Origin: an uncultured Adlercreutzia sp.
Lineage (GTDB): Bacteria; Actinomycetota; Coriobacteriia; Coriobacteriales; Eggerthellaceae
Reading direction: 5' to 3'
Assembly (NCBI RefSeq): GCF_958431955.1
Contig: NZ_CAUASN010000002.1
Location: 62,001-126,000 of the forward strand
Length of the DNA: 64,000 nucleotides
Shown: piece after piece, positions 16,217-23,920 of the stretch
Position numbering within the stretch: the first letter of the stretch is position 1
Layout: each line of letters opens with the position of its first letter
The notes under the pieces: generated by a model
What the model saw: the letters and a program-made list of their open reading frames with translations, nothing else
Told to the model about the DNA's origin: nothing
Databases searched by the model: none
Translations under genes and position numbers: made by a program

Positions 16217-18591
16217 TGCTGTCCCCTGAGCAGATCGAGACGGCTGGCGACGCGGTTGCCGCCGTCTACAACGACATAGAGGCCAAGATGCTCGACCACC
16301 TGGTCATCGCCCTCATCAACGTGGAGGAACTTGACCAGATGACCATGACGGAGCTCAACCTCCTCGCCCAGTCCCACACCCAACAGCTTCGCGACTACAT
16401 CAACGACGAGCGCGAGGTCATCGCGGCCGGGGTGCGCGAGACCGCCGAGCGCCTGATAGAGGCATCCGATGCCGATGACATCAGGCGGATGGGCAAGGGC
16501 ACGCCGCTATGGCCTCAACAGGTCACCGCGACCGTTGACGGCGTGGCCAGAATCTTGGCACGCGACAACATCCAGATGGTGGAGGGCGCCAAGCAGGCCT
16601 TCCTCTCGGCCTCAGTGGAGGCCATCACGCGCGTGAACACCGGCACCATGACCACGGAGCGGGCACTGCACTCCGCCGTGAGGAAGCTGGAACGCGAGGG
16701 CATCCCGATCATCACATACCAGAACGCCAGCACCGGCATCGTCACCGTGGCCAACAAGGTGGACGTGGCCGTGCGCCGTCACATCCGCACACAGATCGCG
16801 CAGGACGGCGCGCGCATGACCTTGGAGCGGATGGAGCGCGGCGAGGTCACGCTTGTGGAGGTATCGAGCCACGAGGACAGCAGGCCGAGCCATGCCGCAT
16901 GGCAGGGGCAGGTCTACAGCCTGCACGGCGAGGTGGAGATAGACGGCCACAAGTACGCCGACTTCTACGAGGCCACGCGCTACGGAAGCGTGGACGGCCT
17001 CCTGGGCGCGAACTGCCGCCACAGCTTCGGGCCGTACCGACACGGAGCGCCGAGGGCATACGAGCAGAACCCGCAGCACCCCAGCGGGCTGGAAGGCTCG
17101 GAGGTGTACGAACTGGAACAGCAGCAGCGGTACCTTGAGCGGCGCATCCGCGAGGCCAAGCGAGAACTGAGGGGCGCGCAGCAGGTCTACGATAAGACGG
17201 GCAGCCTTGAGAGCCGCACCAACCTGCTCAAGGCCCAGAGCACGCTGAAAGATCGGCAGAGCGCCATGCGCGACCTCATCAGCGACGCCAACGCCAAGGC
17301 GAAGCCCGGCACCACCGTGCTCACCAGGAGGCCGAACAGAGAATGGGCTGGCGACATGCCGAAGGGCACCGCCATCAAGGCCAGCGGGCGCAAGGTTGAC
17401 GAGTTCCTGGGAGGCTCGGGCGCATCCGCGACGCTCAAGGCCAACGGAATCACCAAGAGCGCGGCACGCGCCGCCATAGCCAAGGAAATGGCCAGCCGTG
17501 GGGGCACCGCCGCAGACTTCGCATCGCTTTCAGCCTCCGACCAGCAGGGCATCTTCAAGAGCATCGTGAGCACGCTGCGAAACCCCGGCAAGATCAAGGG
17601 CGCGCAGCACGCGGCCAAGACCGCCGTGGACAGGTCCGCCCCCGTATATGCGAAGCTGGAAGGCAAACACGTGGACAAGGTGGCCAAGCTAGTCGGCAAG
17701 GGCACCACGCCGGCGGCGCGGCTATATCTGCGATACGAGGACCAGCTGAGCCTCATCGACCACGCCTACCGCAGCACCGCCCACTTCTCGCCCAGCGACG
17801 TGGGCGTGCGCATCAACGTGGCCAACACCTACGCCGACGCGCGCAGGCCGTCCATGAACACGTGGTTCCACGAGTTCGGCCACCATATCGACTACATCAG
17901 CACGGGGGCGCAGGGCTATGCGGCCAAGCGTGCCGCAGGCGTTCCCTATGGCGATATGTACGCCTCCACGAAGTACAGGGGAAACGCCTTCGGCAAGATG
18001 CTCAAGGAGGAGGCGACCGCCTACGTCGATGCGGTGCACGCGCGCATCAAGGCGGAAGCCGCCGCCTTCATCGACGCCATGGACCTGAGGGGGATGCGCG
18101 ACGCAGGTATGCTGTCCGAGGCAACGTTCTCCGCGCTGCGGCACGATGCCCGCGCGTACCAGCGCGTGACATCCCCAGGCTTCAAGCCGGAGGACTACGG
18201 CTACACGCCAGAGGAGGTCAAGGCCATCAAGGCCAGCAAGAAGAGCATCGTGGCCACCGTCAAGAAAGACCCGCAGTACAAGGAGGCCGTCAAGAAGCAG
18301 CGCGCCTACGAGGCCGTTGGCAAGGAGATCAGGGGCATGACAGATGCCCAGAAGGCCGACCTCTCTGACATCTTCGGCGGCGCGACCGGCAACAAGGTGG
18401 ACGGCGGCTGGGGGCATCGCACATCGTACTGGGACAAAGGCGGCGGCGCGCTCGCACGCGAGGCGTTCGCGGAGTTCTACAGCGCGCACATCGGCAACCC
18501 TGAGAGCCTTGCGGTGCTCAAGCAGTACCTGCCGAAGTCGGCGGAGATATTCGAGGATATAATCGAAGCGATTGAGAAAGGGGCTATCTGA
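16216..18591 (+). CDS. Minor head protein (MuF/min_cap2-like) fused to a zinc-metallopeptidase domain (791 aa)
   Basis: Residues 1-290 resemble the Phage_min_cap2/MuF minor head protein, including HEDSRPSHAAWQGQVYSL and LLGANCRHSFGPYRHG around 220-280. After a coiled linker and small helical segments, a second module contains HEFGHHIDY (about 551-559, HExxH zincin motif), and EAFAEFY near residue 750, which may give the third zinc ligand. The total is much longer than a plain MuF protein. Known MuF fusions carry toxin or enzyme domains injected or packaged with the virion; the exact activity here is unknown. Confidence 0.82.
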   Translation: MLSPEQIETAGDAVAAVYNDIEAKMLDHLVIALINVEELDQMTMTELNLLAQSHTQQLRDYINDEREVIAAGVRETAERLIEASDADDIRRMGKGTPLWPQQVTATVDGVARILARDNIQMVEGAKQAFLSASVEAITRVNTGTMTTERALHSAVRKLEREGIPIITYQNASTGIVTVANKVDVAVRRHIRTQIAQDGARMTLERMERGEVTLVEVSSHEDSRPSHAAWQGQVYSLHGEVEIDGHKYADFYEATRYGSVDGLLGANCRHSFGPYRHGAPRAYEQNPQHPSGLEGSEVYELEQQQRYLERRIREAKRELRGAQQVYDKTGSLESRTNLLKAQSTLKDRQSAMRDLISDANAKAKPGTTVLTRRPNREWAGDMPKGTAIKASGRKVDEFLGGSGASATLKANGITKSAARAAIAKEMASRGGTAADFASLSASDQQGIFKSIVSTLRNPGKIKGAQHAAKTAVDRSAPVYAKLEGKHVDKVAKLVGKGTTPAARLYLRYEDQLSLIDHAYRSTAHFSPSDVGVRINVANTYADARRPSMNTWFHEFGHHIDYISTGAQGYAAKRAAGVPYGDMYASTKYRGNAFGKMLKEEATAYVDAVHARIKAEAAAFIDAMDLRGMRDAGMLSEATFSALRHDARAYQRVTSPGFKPEDYGYTPEEVKAIKASKKSIVATVKKDPQYKEAVKKQRAYEAVGKEIRGMTDAQKADLSDIFGGATGNKVDGGWGHRTSYWDKGGGALAREAFAEFYSAHIGNPESLAVLKQYLPKSAEIFEDIIEAIEKGAI

Positions 18592-18764
18592 TGGATGACC
18601 TGATCTACGAACTCATGGACGAGTACAAGGCGAAGTTCGGGGACATCTTCCCCCGTATGATGATGATGAGCGCGCCGGACGAGGAGGTCGTTGCGGCAAT
18701 ACGCCAGTGCCTCGACACAGGGCAGCCGTTCGACCCCGGCCTGCCGGATGACGCGATAGTCTAG
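18591..18764 (+). CDS. Small phage protein following the minor head gene (57 aa)
   Basis: ATG 18591 overlaps the preceding TGA. The frame encodes an acidic helical protein beginning MDDLIYELMDEYKAKFGD and containing FPRMMMM and a GQPFDPGLPDD tail. Small proteins of this type (Asp/Glu-rich start, FGD-x-FP, then a C-terminal G-x-P-[FY] motif) commonly sit beside minor head genes in phages of Firmicutes and Actinomycetota. Its function is unknown. Immediately downstream is a strong terminator. Confidence 0.65.
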   Translation: MDDLIYELMDEYKAKFGDIFPRMMMMSAPDEEVVAAIRQCLDTGQPFDPGLPDDAIV

Positions 18765-18774
18765 CGAAACCGTG

Positions 18775-18800
18775 AAGCCCCGCCGAGCGCGGGGCTTTTT
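18775..18800 (+). terminator. Rho-independent terminator
   Basis: AAGCCCCGC (18775-18783) pairs with GCGGGGCTT (18789-18797) over a five-base loop and runs into a T5 stretch. It ends the packaging/portal transcript, or attenuates it before the scaffold and capsid genes. Confidence 0.85.
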
Positions 18801-18804
18801 CATG

Positions 18805-18822
18805 CCCAGGCGACACCTTGGG
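18805..18822 (+). other. Small hairpin displaying GCGACAC, upstream of the scaffold gene
   Basis: CCCAGG (18805-18810) pairs with CCTTGGG (18816-18822) with one bulged base, leaving CGACA in the loop. The same GCGACAC heptamer occurs in other non-coding gaps of the structural region (12949, 22734 and 32259); at 22730-22746 it is again in a hairpin loop with CCAAG/CTTGG arms. It may be a regulatory RNA site. The remaining leader up to 18944 shows nothing else recognisable. Confidence 0.4.
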
Positions 18823-18944
18823 GAAACTTCCAACTGCGCGAGAGACGGCGGCAACGGTCTCAATCGCCCGCCTGAGCGGCAATCAGGTACCGAAGCGCGC
18901 AGAGAAGCGCGGAAACCAAACCCCGGAAGGAAAGGTTGGAAGCA

Positions 18945-19472
18945 ATGACAGGAACAGAACCGACGCCCACGCCCACGCCCGAGCCTACGCCGGCACCGAC
19001 CCCTGCGGCGGAACCGGCACCCGCCCCGCAGCCTGCTGCACCTGCCGCAGAGCCTGCACCAGCAGCCGAGCCGACACCGCAGCCTGCTGCACCTGCCGGC
19101 AGCACCGTGAACGCCCACAAGTACCAGCGCGACATCGCGAAGGTGGAGGCAGAGCGCGACGCTGCGAAGGCCGAGGCCGAAGGGTACAAGGCCCTCAAGG
19201 ACGAGTTCGAGCAGTGGAAGGCCGAGCAGGAAACTGCGAAGACCGAGAGCGCGCTCAAGGCGGCCGGATGCCATGACGTGGTGGCGGCGAGCGCACGCCT
19301 CGGCGAGTTCGATGGCGACATCGAGAAGCTGAAAGAGGCCGCGCCCTACCTGTTCACGTCCACCGATAACAGCAAGTCCACAGGGGGCAAGCCCAAGGGG
19401 ACCCCCGACCCCGAAGACGAGCGCACGAAGAAGATGCGCGAGACCTTCGGGCTGACCAACGAAAAGGAGTAA
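18945..19472 (+). CDS. Capsid scaffolding protein (176 aa)
   Basis: Assists capsid assembly and is absent from mature heads. It lies immediately before the major capsid gene. The N-terminal 50 residues are a repetitive Pro/Ala/Thr/Glu tract, followed by a coiled coil (KYQRDIAKVEAERDAAKAEAEGYKALKDEFEQW, about 58-90) and a C-terminal tail, a common scaffold architecture. ATG 18945 was chosen over an in-frame TTG nine bases upstream. The Pro/Thr tract consists of short imperfect DNA repeats and may vary in length between strains. Confidence 0.8.
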   Translation: MTGTEPTPTPTPEPTPAPTPAAEPAPAPQPAAPAAEPAPAAEPTPQPAAPAGSTVNAHKYQRDIAKVEAERDAAKAEAEGYKALKDEFEQWKAEQETAKTESALKAAGCHDVVAASARLGEFDGDIEKLKEAAPYLFTSTDNSKSTGGKPKGTPDPEDERTKKMRETFGLTNEKE

Positions 19473-19476
19473 ACCA

Positions 19477-20349
19477 ATGCCCAACCAGATCACCCTGCCC
19501 CAGGGCATCCAGACCATCTTGGACGAGGTGTACCGCCAGGCGGCCTGCACCTCCGTGCTGGACAGCGCCCCCTCCCAGGTGCGCCCCACCCAGAACGTCC
19601 ACGAGTTCTGCTATCCGCAGATGGAGGTCGGCGGCCTCGGAGACTACGACCGCGCCAGCGGCTACACCTCCAACAGCGGCGTATCCCTCGTGTGGAAGAC
19701 CGTGGAGGCCGACTACGACCGTGGCACCAAGATCATGGTCGATGCCATGGACAACCAGGAATCCTTCGACCTCGCCTTCGGGCAGGCCGCGAACATCCTG
19801 ATGCGCGAGCATGTGGCACCTGAGGGCGATGCCTTCACCTTCGCCAAGATCGCCGCGCTCACCGGCATCACCAACAACACGGACTCCATCGAGGGCGGCG
19901 CCCAGTTCCTTGAGGCCATCCTCACGGCCACCACGGAAATGGACGAGAACGAGGTGCCCGACGAGCAGCGTTACCTGTTCACCACCTCCACGCTGCTCAA
20001 GTCCGTGAAGGCCCTGGACACCACCAAGTCCCGCGAGGCGCTTGACGGCTTCGCCGGCATCATCAAGGTGCCCCGTGGCCGCTTCAACACCGCCATCGAC
20101 CTGCTCAGCGGGCGCGACGGCGACGAGATCGCGGGCGGCTGGAAGCCCTCGGAGCTCTCTAAGCCGATCAACTTCCTTATCGTGCACAAGCCCGCGCTCA
20201 TCAAGTTCGACCGCCACATCGCCGGCCCCACCGTCATCAGCGCGGACCAGAACCCCGATGCGGATGCGGACATCGTGAAGTACCGCAAGTACGGCGTGGT
20301 TGACGGCTACGAGAACAAGCGCGCAGGCATCTACCTGAGCCACCAGTAA
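19477..20349 (+). CDS. Major capsid protein (290 aa)
   Basis: Strong ribosome binding site (AAAAGGAGT) and the correct position after scaffold. Its length and sequence (an N-arm with a helix, AEADYDRGTKIMVDAMDNQES as the spine-helix region around 80-100, FLEAILTATTEMDENEVPDEQRYLF around 143-168, and a C-terminal KYGVVDGYENKRAGIYL) fit HK97-fold capsids of A118-like siphophages. No capsid protease gene is evident nearby, suggesting scaffold-dependent assembly without a dedicated protease. Confidence 0.85.
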   Translation: MPNQITLPQGIQTILDEVYRQAACTSVLDSAPSQVRPTQNVHEFCYPQMEVGGLGDYDRASGYTSNSGVSLVWKTVEADYDRGTKIMVDAMDNQESFDLAFGQAANILMREHVAPEGDAFTFAKIAALTGITNNTDSIEGGAQFLEAILTATTEMDENEVPDEQRYLFTTSTLLKSVKALDTTKSREALDGFAGIIKVPRGRFNTAIDLLSGRDGDEIAGGWKPSELSKPINFLIVHKPALIKFDRHIAGPTVISADQNPDADADIVKYRKYGVVDGYENKRAGIYLSHQ

Positions 20350-20363
20350 GAAGGAGGAGCAAC

Positions 20364-20597
20364 ATGAAGACCGTGGGTCTGCTCATCGACGGCAAGGCCG
20401 TCCAGAAGAAGGAGGCCAAGACCTCCAAGGCGAAGACCACCAAGACCACGACCAAGGCTGACAACGCCAAGGCCGAGAACAAGGGCGCGGAGAAGGCCGA
20501 GAAGGCCGAAGACGCTGCCAAGGACGAGGCTGCCGCTGAGAAGCCGGCAGAGGCCAAGGCTGACAACGCCAAGGCCGGAGAGGAGGCGGGCGAGTAG
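20364..20597 (+). CDS. Lys/Ala/Glu-rich low-complexity protein (77 aa)
   Basis: Strong ribosome binding site (GAAGGAGGAGC) 15 bases after the capsid gene. A short ordered start (MKTVGLLIDGKAV) precedes 60 residues of repetitive Lys-Ala-Glu-Asp, including the unit KADNAKA twice. Comparable short proteins in this slot are sometimes annotated as head-fibre or decoration-like, but no fold can be assigned. The repeats could change length by slippage. Confidence 0.65.
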   Translation: MKTVGLLIDGKAVQKKEAKTSKAKTTKTTTKADNAKAENKGAEKAEKAEDAAKDEAAAEKPAEAKADNAKAGEEAGE

Positions 20598-20963
20598 ATG
20601 CCGCTGCCATCCGTCACATACGAGCAATACAAGGCTCAGGGCGGAACGCTCGAAGCGGATGCCTTCGCGGCATCCCTTCGGGCGGCGGTATCTGCGGTGC
20701 GCGACGTGATCGGCTACAACGAGCCGCAGGACGATGATGACGTGGAGGCATACACCCGCGCGGTGTGCGCCGCCGTGGACGTGGACGAGGCCTACGGGGC
20801 ATCCGGCGGCATCGGCGAGGGCGTGGCATCGGTCACGCTCGGCAAGTTCTCCGCGACCATGGGGCAGGCATCCGGCTCGTCATCGCTCTACGACGTTGAC
20901 ATGAGGCGCGCCGTGCGCCGTGAGCTCGTCGGCTCCACCCTCCTCTACCAGGGGCTGCAATGA
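20598..20963 (+). CDS. Head-tail connector protein (121 aa)
   Basis: Starts directly at the previous stop. Position after the capsid protein and length fit gp6/gp15-type adaptor proteins that dock beneath the portal. The sequence is helical (YEQYKAQGGTLEADAFAASLRAAVSAVRDVIGY, about 9-41), typical of connector proteins. The assignment rests on synteny plus helical content. Confidence 0.65.
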   Translation: MPLPSVTYEQYKAQGGTLEADAFAASLRAAVSAVRDVIGYNEPQDDDDVEAYTRAVCAAVDVDEAYGASGGIGEGVASVTLGKFSATMGQASGSSSLYDVDMRRAVRRELVGSTLLYQGLQ

Positions 20964-21292
20964 TGCCCCTGCCGCGCAGGCTGCTGCGCTCCACTGCGAA
21001 GGTCAAGGTTCCGAAGACAGGAACGCCCTACGGCGGCGAGTTCGAGGAGCCTGTGACCATCGAGCGCGTCTGCTTCGAGCCTACCGCCTCGATCAGGCGC
21101 ACGGATTACCAACTGCAGGCGCCCTTGAAGGGCACGCTCTACATAGACCCCAAGGTGAGCACTGGCGCCTTCGCTATCCCTGCGGGGTCCCTGGTGAGCA
21201 TTGACGGGGAGGTCTCCGATGCCACGGTGCATGAGTGCCAAGCCGTCCCGAACCTCGGCGACCTGCACCATTGGGAGGTGCTGCTCAAATGA
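20960..21292 (+). CDS. Minor capsid / head-closure protein (110 aa)
   Basis: Overlaps the previous gene by four bases. The sequence (an MPLPRRLLRSTAKVKV start, beta-rich body, TASIRRTDYQLQAPLKGTLYIDP around 36-58) resembles the Minor_capsid_1 family of Listeria A118-like phages, thought to form the head-completion ring between connector and tail. Assigned by similarity of pattern and order. Confidence 0.68.
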   Translation: MMPLPRRLLRSTAKVKVPKTGTPYGGEFEEPVTIERVCFEPTASIRRTDYQLQAPLKGTLYIDPKVSTGAFAIPAGSLVSIDGEVSDATVHECQAVPNLGDLHHWEVLLK

Positions 21293-21618
21293 CGGTCATC
21301 CTCAACATCAAGGACATCGAGAAGCTGGCGGACCCGGCCGAGGCGAAGAAGCGCCAGGAGGAGTACGCCATGCGCGTGGCCTTCGTCATGCGCAAGTACG
21401 TGCCCCGCGACGAGAACACGCTCAGGGCTTCCGAGCAGCTGAACTCCAAGTACGCCGAGGGTTTGCTGATCTGGAGCACCCCGTATGCCGCAAGGCAGTA
21501 CAGCATCCCCATGAGGCACACCACGTCGGGAACCTGCGACCATTGGGACGAGGCGTGCGCGCGCAACGATATGCCCGCGCTCATCAAGTACGCCGAATCC
21601 CTCTATGGAGGTGACTGA
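21289..21618 (+). CDS. Minor capsid / tail-completion protein (109 aa)
   Basis: ATG 21289 overlaps the previous stop (ATGA). The third gene of the A118-type connector cassette; it matches the Minor_capsid_2 style, with an LRASEQLNSKYAEGLLIWSTPYAARQYSIPMRHTTSG segment around residues 50-85 and a helical start. Probably helps join head to tail. Tail-completion role inferred from synteny. Confidence 0.68.
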   Translation: MTVILNIKDIEKLADPAEAKKRQEEYAMRVAFVMRKYVPRDENTLRASEQLNSKYAEGLLIWSTPYAARQYSIPMRHTTSGTCDHWDEACARNDMPALIKYAESLYGGD

Positions 21619-22013
21619 TGGCAGCCCTTGACCTTCTGGACGTGATGCGCCGCCGCCTCAACGAGGGCGGCATCACCGACGTATTCACCACCATGCCAGA
21701 CGGCAGACGCTTCCCCGAATCGGTGACCATCGCCTTCGGCGTGCCCGACCGCAAGATCGTCTACTACGACGGCACCACCACCTCGCCGCTGCGCGTGACC
21801 GTGATCGTGATGAGGGTGAGCGAGTACGAGGCCATGGCCACGGCTCAGCTCGCCGAGAGCATCTTGGCCACCTCCCCGCTCGATTCCGAGAACGGCAGCT
21901 ACGAACTTGAGAGCTTCGAGACCACCGACCCCCAGCCGCTCCCTTGGGACGAATCCGGGCGGTTCGTGTGGGCTTTCGATGCCTACATCGACACGAGAAA
22001 GGACTTTTTCTAA
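21618..22013 (+). CDS. Minor capsid / tail terminator protein (131 aa)
   Basis: Starts on the last base of the previous gene. A small alpha/beta protein with the order DLLDVMRRRLNEGGITDVF, then VVRVTVIVMRVSEYEAMATAQLAESIL, then a beta-rich end. It fits Minor_capsid_3/gpU-like tail terminators, which stop tail-tube growth and bind the head. Function assigned from position before the tube gene. Confidence 0.68.
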   Translation: MAALDLLDVMRRRLNEGGITDVFTTMPDGRRFPESVTIAFGVPDRKIVYYDGTTTSPLRVTVIVMRVSEYEAMATAQLAESILATSPLDSENGSYELESFETTDPQPLPWDESGRFVWAFDAYIDTRKDFF

Positions 22014-22729
22014 TGGCGAAGACCGTGGACATCGGGTTCGCGCTGAACTACCAGTACGCGAACCTCCTGAACATCACCCCGGAGGAGGATGAGCCGACCT
22101 GGGCCTACATGGGGCCGGGCATCGAGGACATCAGCCCCGACCGCTCCGAGAAGACCGACGAGACCGAGGACTACTCCACCGGCGGCAACACCGTCACCAC
22201 CGTGACGGGCGTGACCAAGACCACGAGCGTCACCGGCAAGCGCCGCATCGGCGACCCTCTGCAGGACTACTTGGCCAGCCTTGAGGAGTGCTTCGGGGAC
22301 GAGCGCGAAACCCAGTACCGCTGCGTGTCCCCCACCGGCGAGATCATCGAGGAGGAGGTCACGCTCAAGGACATCAACATGAGCGGCCCGAACGGCGCAG
22401 CCTCCGACAAGCAGGCCATCAGCTTCGGCATGGCACGCAACGACACCCCCACCCTCATCCAGCCGGCCAAGGGGCACCATCTTCCCGCCACCATCGCGGT
22501 GGAGGACGTGACGGTTTCCGTGGGAAAGACCGAGCAGGTCACTCCGACCGTCGAGCCTGCCACTTCCTCGGACTGGTGCCTGTATGCCATCGAGAACCCC
22601 GACATCGCCAAGGTGACCGCCGACGGCATCGTTGAGGGTATCGCGGCGGGCAAGACGCGTCTCTCCGTGAAGTGCGCCGCCAAGCCCTCCATCCGCGCGA
22701 CCGTGGACGTGGTGGTCTCCGAGGCTTAG
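22013..22729 (+). CDS. Major tail tube protein with C-terminal Ig-like (BIG2) domain (238 aa)
   Basis: Residues 1-150 form the tail-tube domain (KTVDIGFALNYQYANLLNITPEEDEPTW at the start; TGKRRIGDPLQDYLASLEECFGDE around 76-100). Residues 160-238 form a bacterial Ig-like domain (ATIAVEDVTVSVGKTEQVTPTVEPATS, ending IVEGIAAGKTRLSVKC). Such Ig domains stud the outside of siphovirus tails and may bind the cell surface. ATG 22013 overlaps the preceding stop. A terminator follows at 22761. Confidence 0.82.
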   Translation: MAKTVDIGFALNYQYANLLNITPEEDEPTWAYMGPGIEDISPDRSEKTDETEDYSTGGNTVTTVTGVTKTTSVTGKRRIGDPLQDYLASLEECFGDERETQYRCVSPTGEIIEEEVTLKDINMSGPNGAASDKQAISFGMARNDTPTLIQPAKGHHLPATIAVEDVTVSVGKTEQVTPTVEPATSSDWCLYAIENPDIAKVTADGIVEGIAAGKTRLSVKCAAKPSIRATVDVVVSEA

Positions 22730-22746
22730 CCAAGCGACACACTTGG
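22730..22746 (+). other. Hairpin with GCGACAC loop after the tail tube gene
   Basis: CCAAG (22730-22734) and CTTGG (22742-22746) are perfect five-base arms around CGACACA, starting at the base after the TAG. It resembles the 18805-18822 hairpin, which also shows CGACA in its loop. It could be a regulatory protein-binding RNA element or chance. See findings. Confidence 0.4.
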
Positions 22747-22760
22747 GAATATCGGTCATG

Positions 22761-22800
22761 AGGCCGGGGAGGAAGCGCAGCCTCCCCGGCCTTTCCTTTT
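22761..22800 (+). terminator. Strong rho-independent terminator after the tail tube gene
   Basis: A 12-bp perfect stem (AGGCCGGGGAGG, 22761-22772, with CCTCCCCGGCCT, 22781-22792) with an eight-base loop precedes TTCCTTTT. Phages often place such a terminator after the tail tube gene so the tube protein is made in excess over the downstream tail genes. Confidence 0.85.
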
Positions 22801-22827
22801 ACTGCGCGAAAGGAAAAGAGGTAAACC

Positions 22828-23286
22828 ATGGAACTCAAAGTCAAGGCACCCTATGAACCGCTAACCATCGAGATCGGCAACGCGGTGGTGGAGACCCGCA
22901 TCAACGTGACGGTGGACGGCCTGCTCGACATCGGAGAAGCATGCAACAAGGCGCACAGCAAGATGACCGCGCTCCAAAAGCTGCGGGACCAGGCCGAGCA
23001 GTCCAAGAACGTCTCGCAGCTTCGCAAGCTGAACAAGCAGACGGCCGACGTTCTTGAGGTGGCGGTCAAGGCCGGCATCGGCGAGGAAGGCTACGACGCG
23101 ATCGTGGAAGCCTGCGGCGCTGGCTACCCCATCAGCAAGGTGGACTGCAACATCGTCATGGGCAAAGTGTTCCACGCTATCTTCCAGACGGTTCAGGAGC
23201 GTAAGGAAGACACCCTCAACGAGAAGGCTGCGCATTACCTGGCGGAGGTAGATGATGCGCAGTCCGAGCCTGACCCGGAAGACTAA
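22828..23286 (+). CDS. Tail assembly chaperone, gpG-like (152 aa)
   Basis: Lies between the tube and tape-measure genes, the fixed position of the tail chaperone pair. Strong ribosome binding site (GAAAAGAGGTAA). The protein is helical (LDIGEACNKAHSKMTALQKLRDQAEQSK about 33-60) with an acidic end. The second chaperone frame starts 35 bases before its stop. No slippery heptamer was found in the overlap, so separate initiation is more likely than frameshifting. Confidence 0.7.
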   Translation: MELKVKAPYEPLTIEIGNAVVETRINVTVDGLLDIGEACNKAHSKMTALQKLRDQAEQSKNVSQLRKLNKQTADVLEVAVKAGIGEEGYDAIVEACGAGYPISKVDCNIVMGKVFHAIFQTVQERKEDTLNEKAAHYLAEVDDAQSEPDPED

Positions 23287-23917
23287 GGCCGAAAACGGCC
23301 GCCTCGTCAGTTCCTACGAATGGGGCGGCCATCGGGTTGACGTATGCGATTCAGCACGCAACGGCATCCTGGTCATAGAGCTGTTCCAAGATGAGGAGCT
23401 TGCGCCCGAGCAGAAGGCGCCGCTCCTCATTCGCATGCTGTTCCCCAAGCCCGAAGACGCTCTGGCCATCGCAGGCGAGCGCCTTGGGGACCTCCTCATC
23501 GACATCGTGTGGGAGGCCTTCGGGCTTGACATATCGAGCGACGGCCGCCACGCCTCGGAGCATGAGGATGCGGTCTTCGACTTCACAGAGGACGCGGGGA
23601 GAATCCGCGCCTCGCTGCTCCAATGCTTCGGCCTCGATTGGGATGACGTGGCCGGCACCCTCTCATACGCCGACATGTGCTCGCTTCTAGGCATGCTGCT
23701 GGAAGCCGATGCCGAGACGCCGTTCGCGCAGGCGGTCTACTACCGCACGGCCAAACCCCCGAAGCGCAACAAGCACAACGGAGACCTGTGCGATGCCTTC
23801 GAGGCGCGCCGCAAGCATTTCGCCCTCCAATCGGGGCGCGATCCCGAACTGAGCGCAAACGACACGACCGCCGACATGTTCGCAGCGGCCAAGCGCGCCG
23901 CCCAGAGAGGGGCGTAA
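23252..23917 (+). CDS. Gp15-like tail assembly protein (221 aa)
   Basis: Matches the bacteriophage Gp15 family found before tape-measure genes in A118-type phages: FPKPEDALAIAGERLGDLLIDIVWEAFGLDI around 67-97 and the FDFTEDAGRIRASLLQCFGLDW segment around 109-130. Two ATGs (23252, 23255) follow GGAGG; the second has better spacing. It overlaps the gpG-like frame by 35 bases. Probably chaperones the tape measure during tail assembly. Confidence 0.78.
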   Translation: MMRSPSLTRKTKAENGRLVSSYEWGGHRVDVCDSARNGILVIELFQDEELAPEQKAPLLIRMLFPKPEDALAIAGERLGDLLIDIVWEAFGLDISSDGRHASEHEDAVFDFTEDAGRIRASLLQCFGLDWDDVAGTLSYADMCSLLGMLLEADAETPFAQAVYYRTAKPPKRNKHNGDLCDAFEARRKHFALQSGRDPELSANDTTADMFAAAKRAAQRGA

Positions 23918-23920
23918 TCC

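Noticed and set aside
20364..20597. Histone-like DNA-binding protein from the Lys/Ala-rich composition
   Set aside because: Composition alone is not evidence; Glu and Asp are as frequent as Lys, and the gene sits in the head cassette with no basic DNA-binding motif.
23252..23286. Programmed ribosomal frameshift between the two tail chaperone genes
   Set aside because: Such a shift is common in siphophages, but no X-XXY-YYZ slippery heptamer lies in the 35-base overlap and the second gene has its own GGAGG site and ATG.
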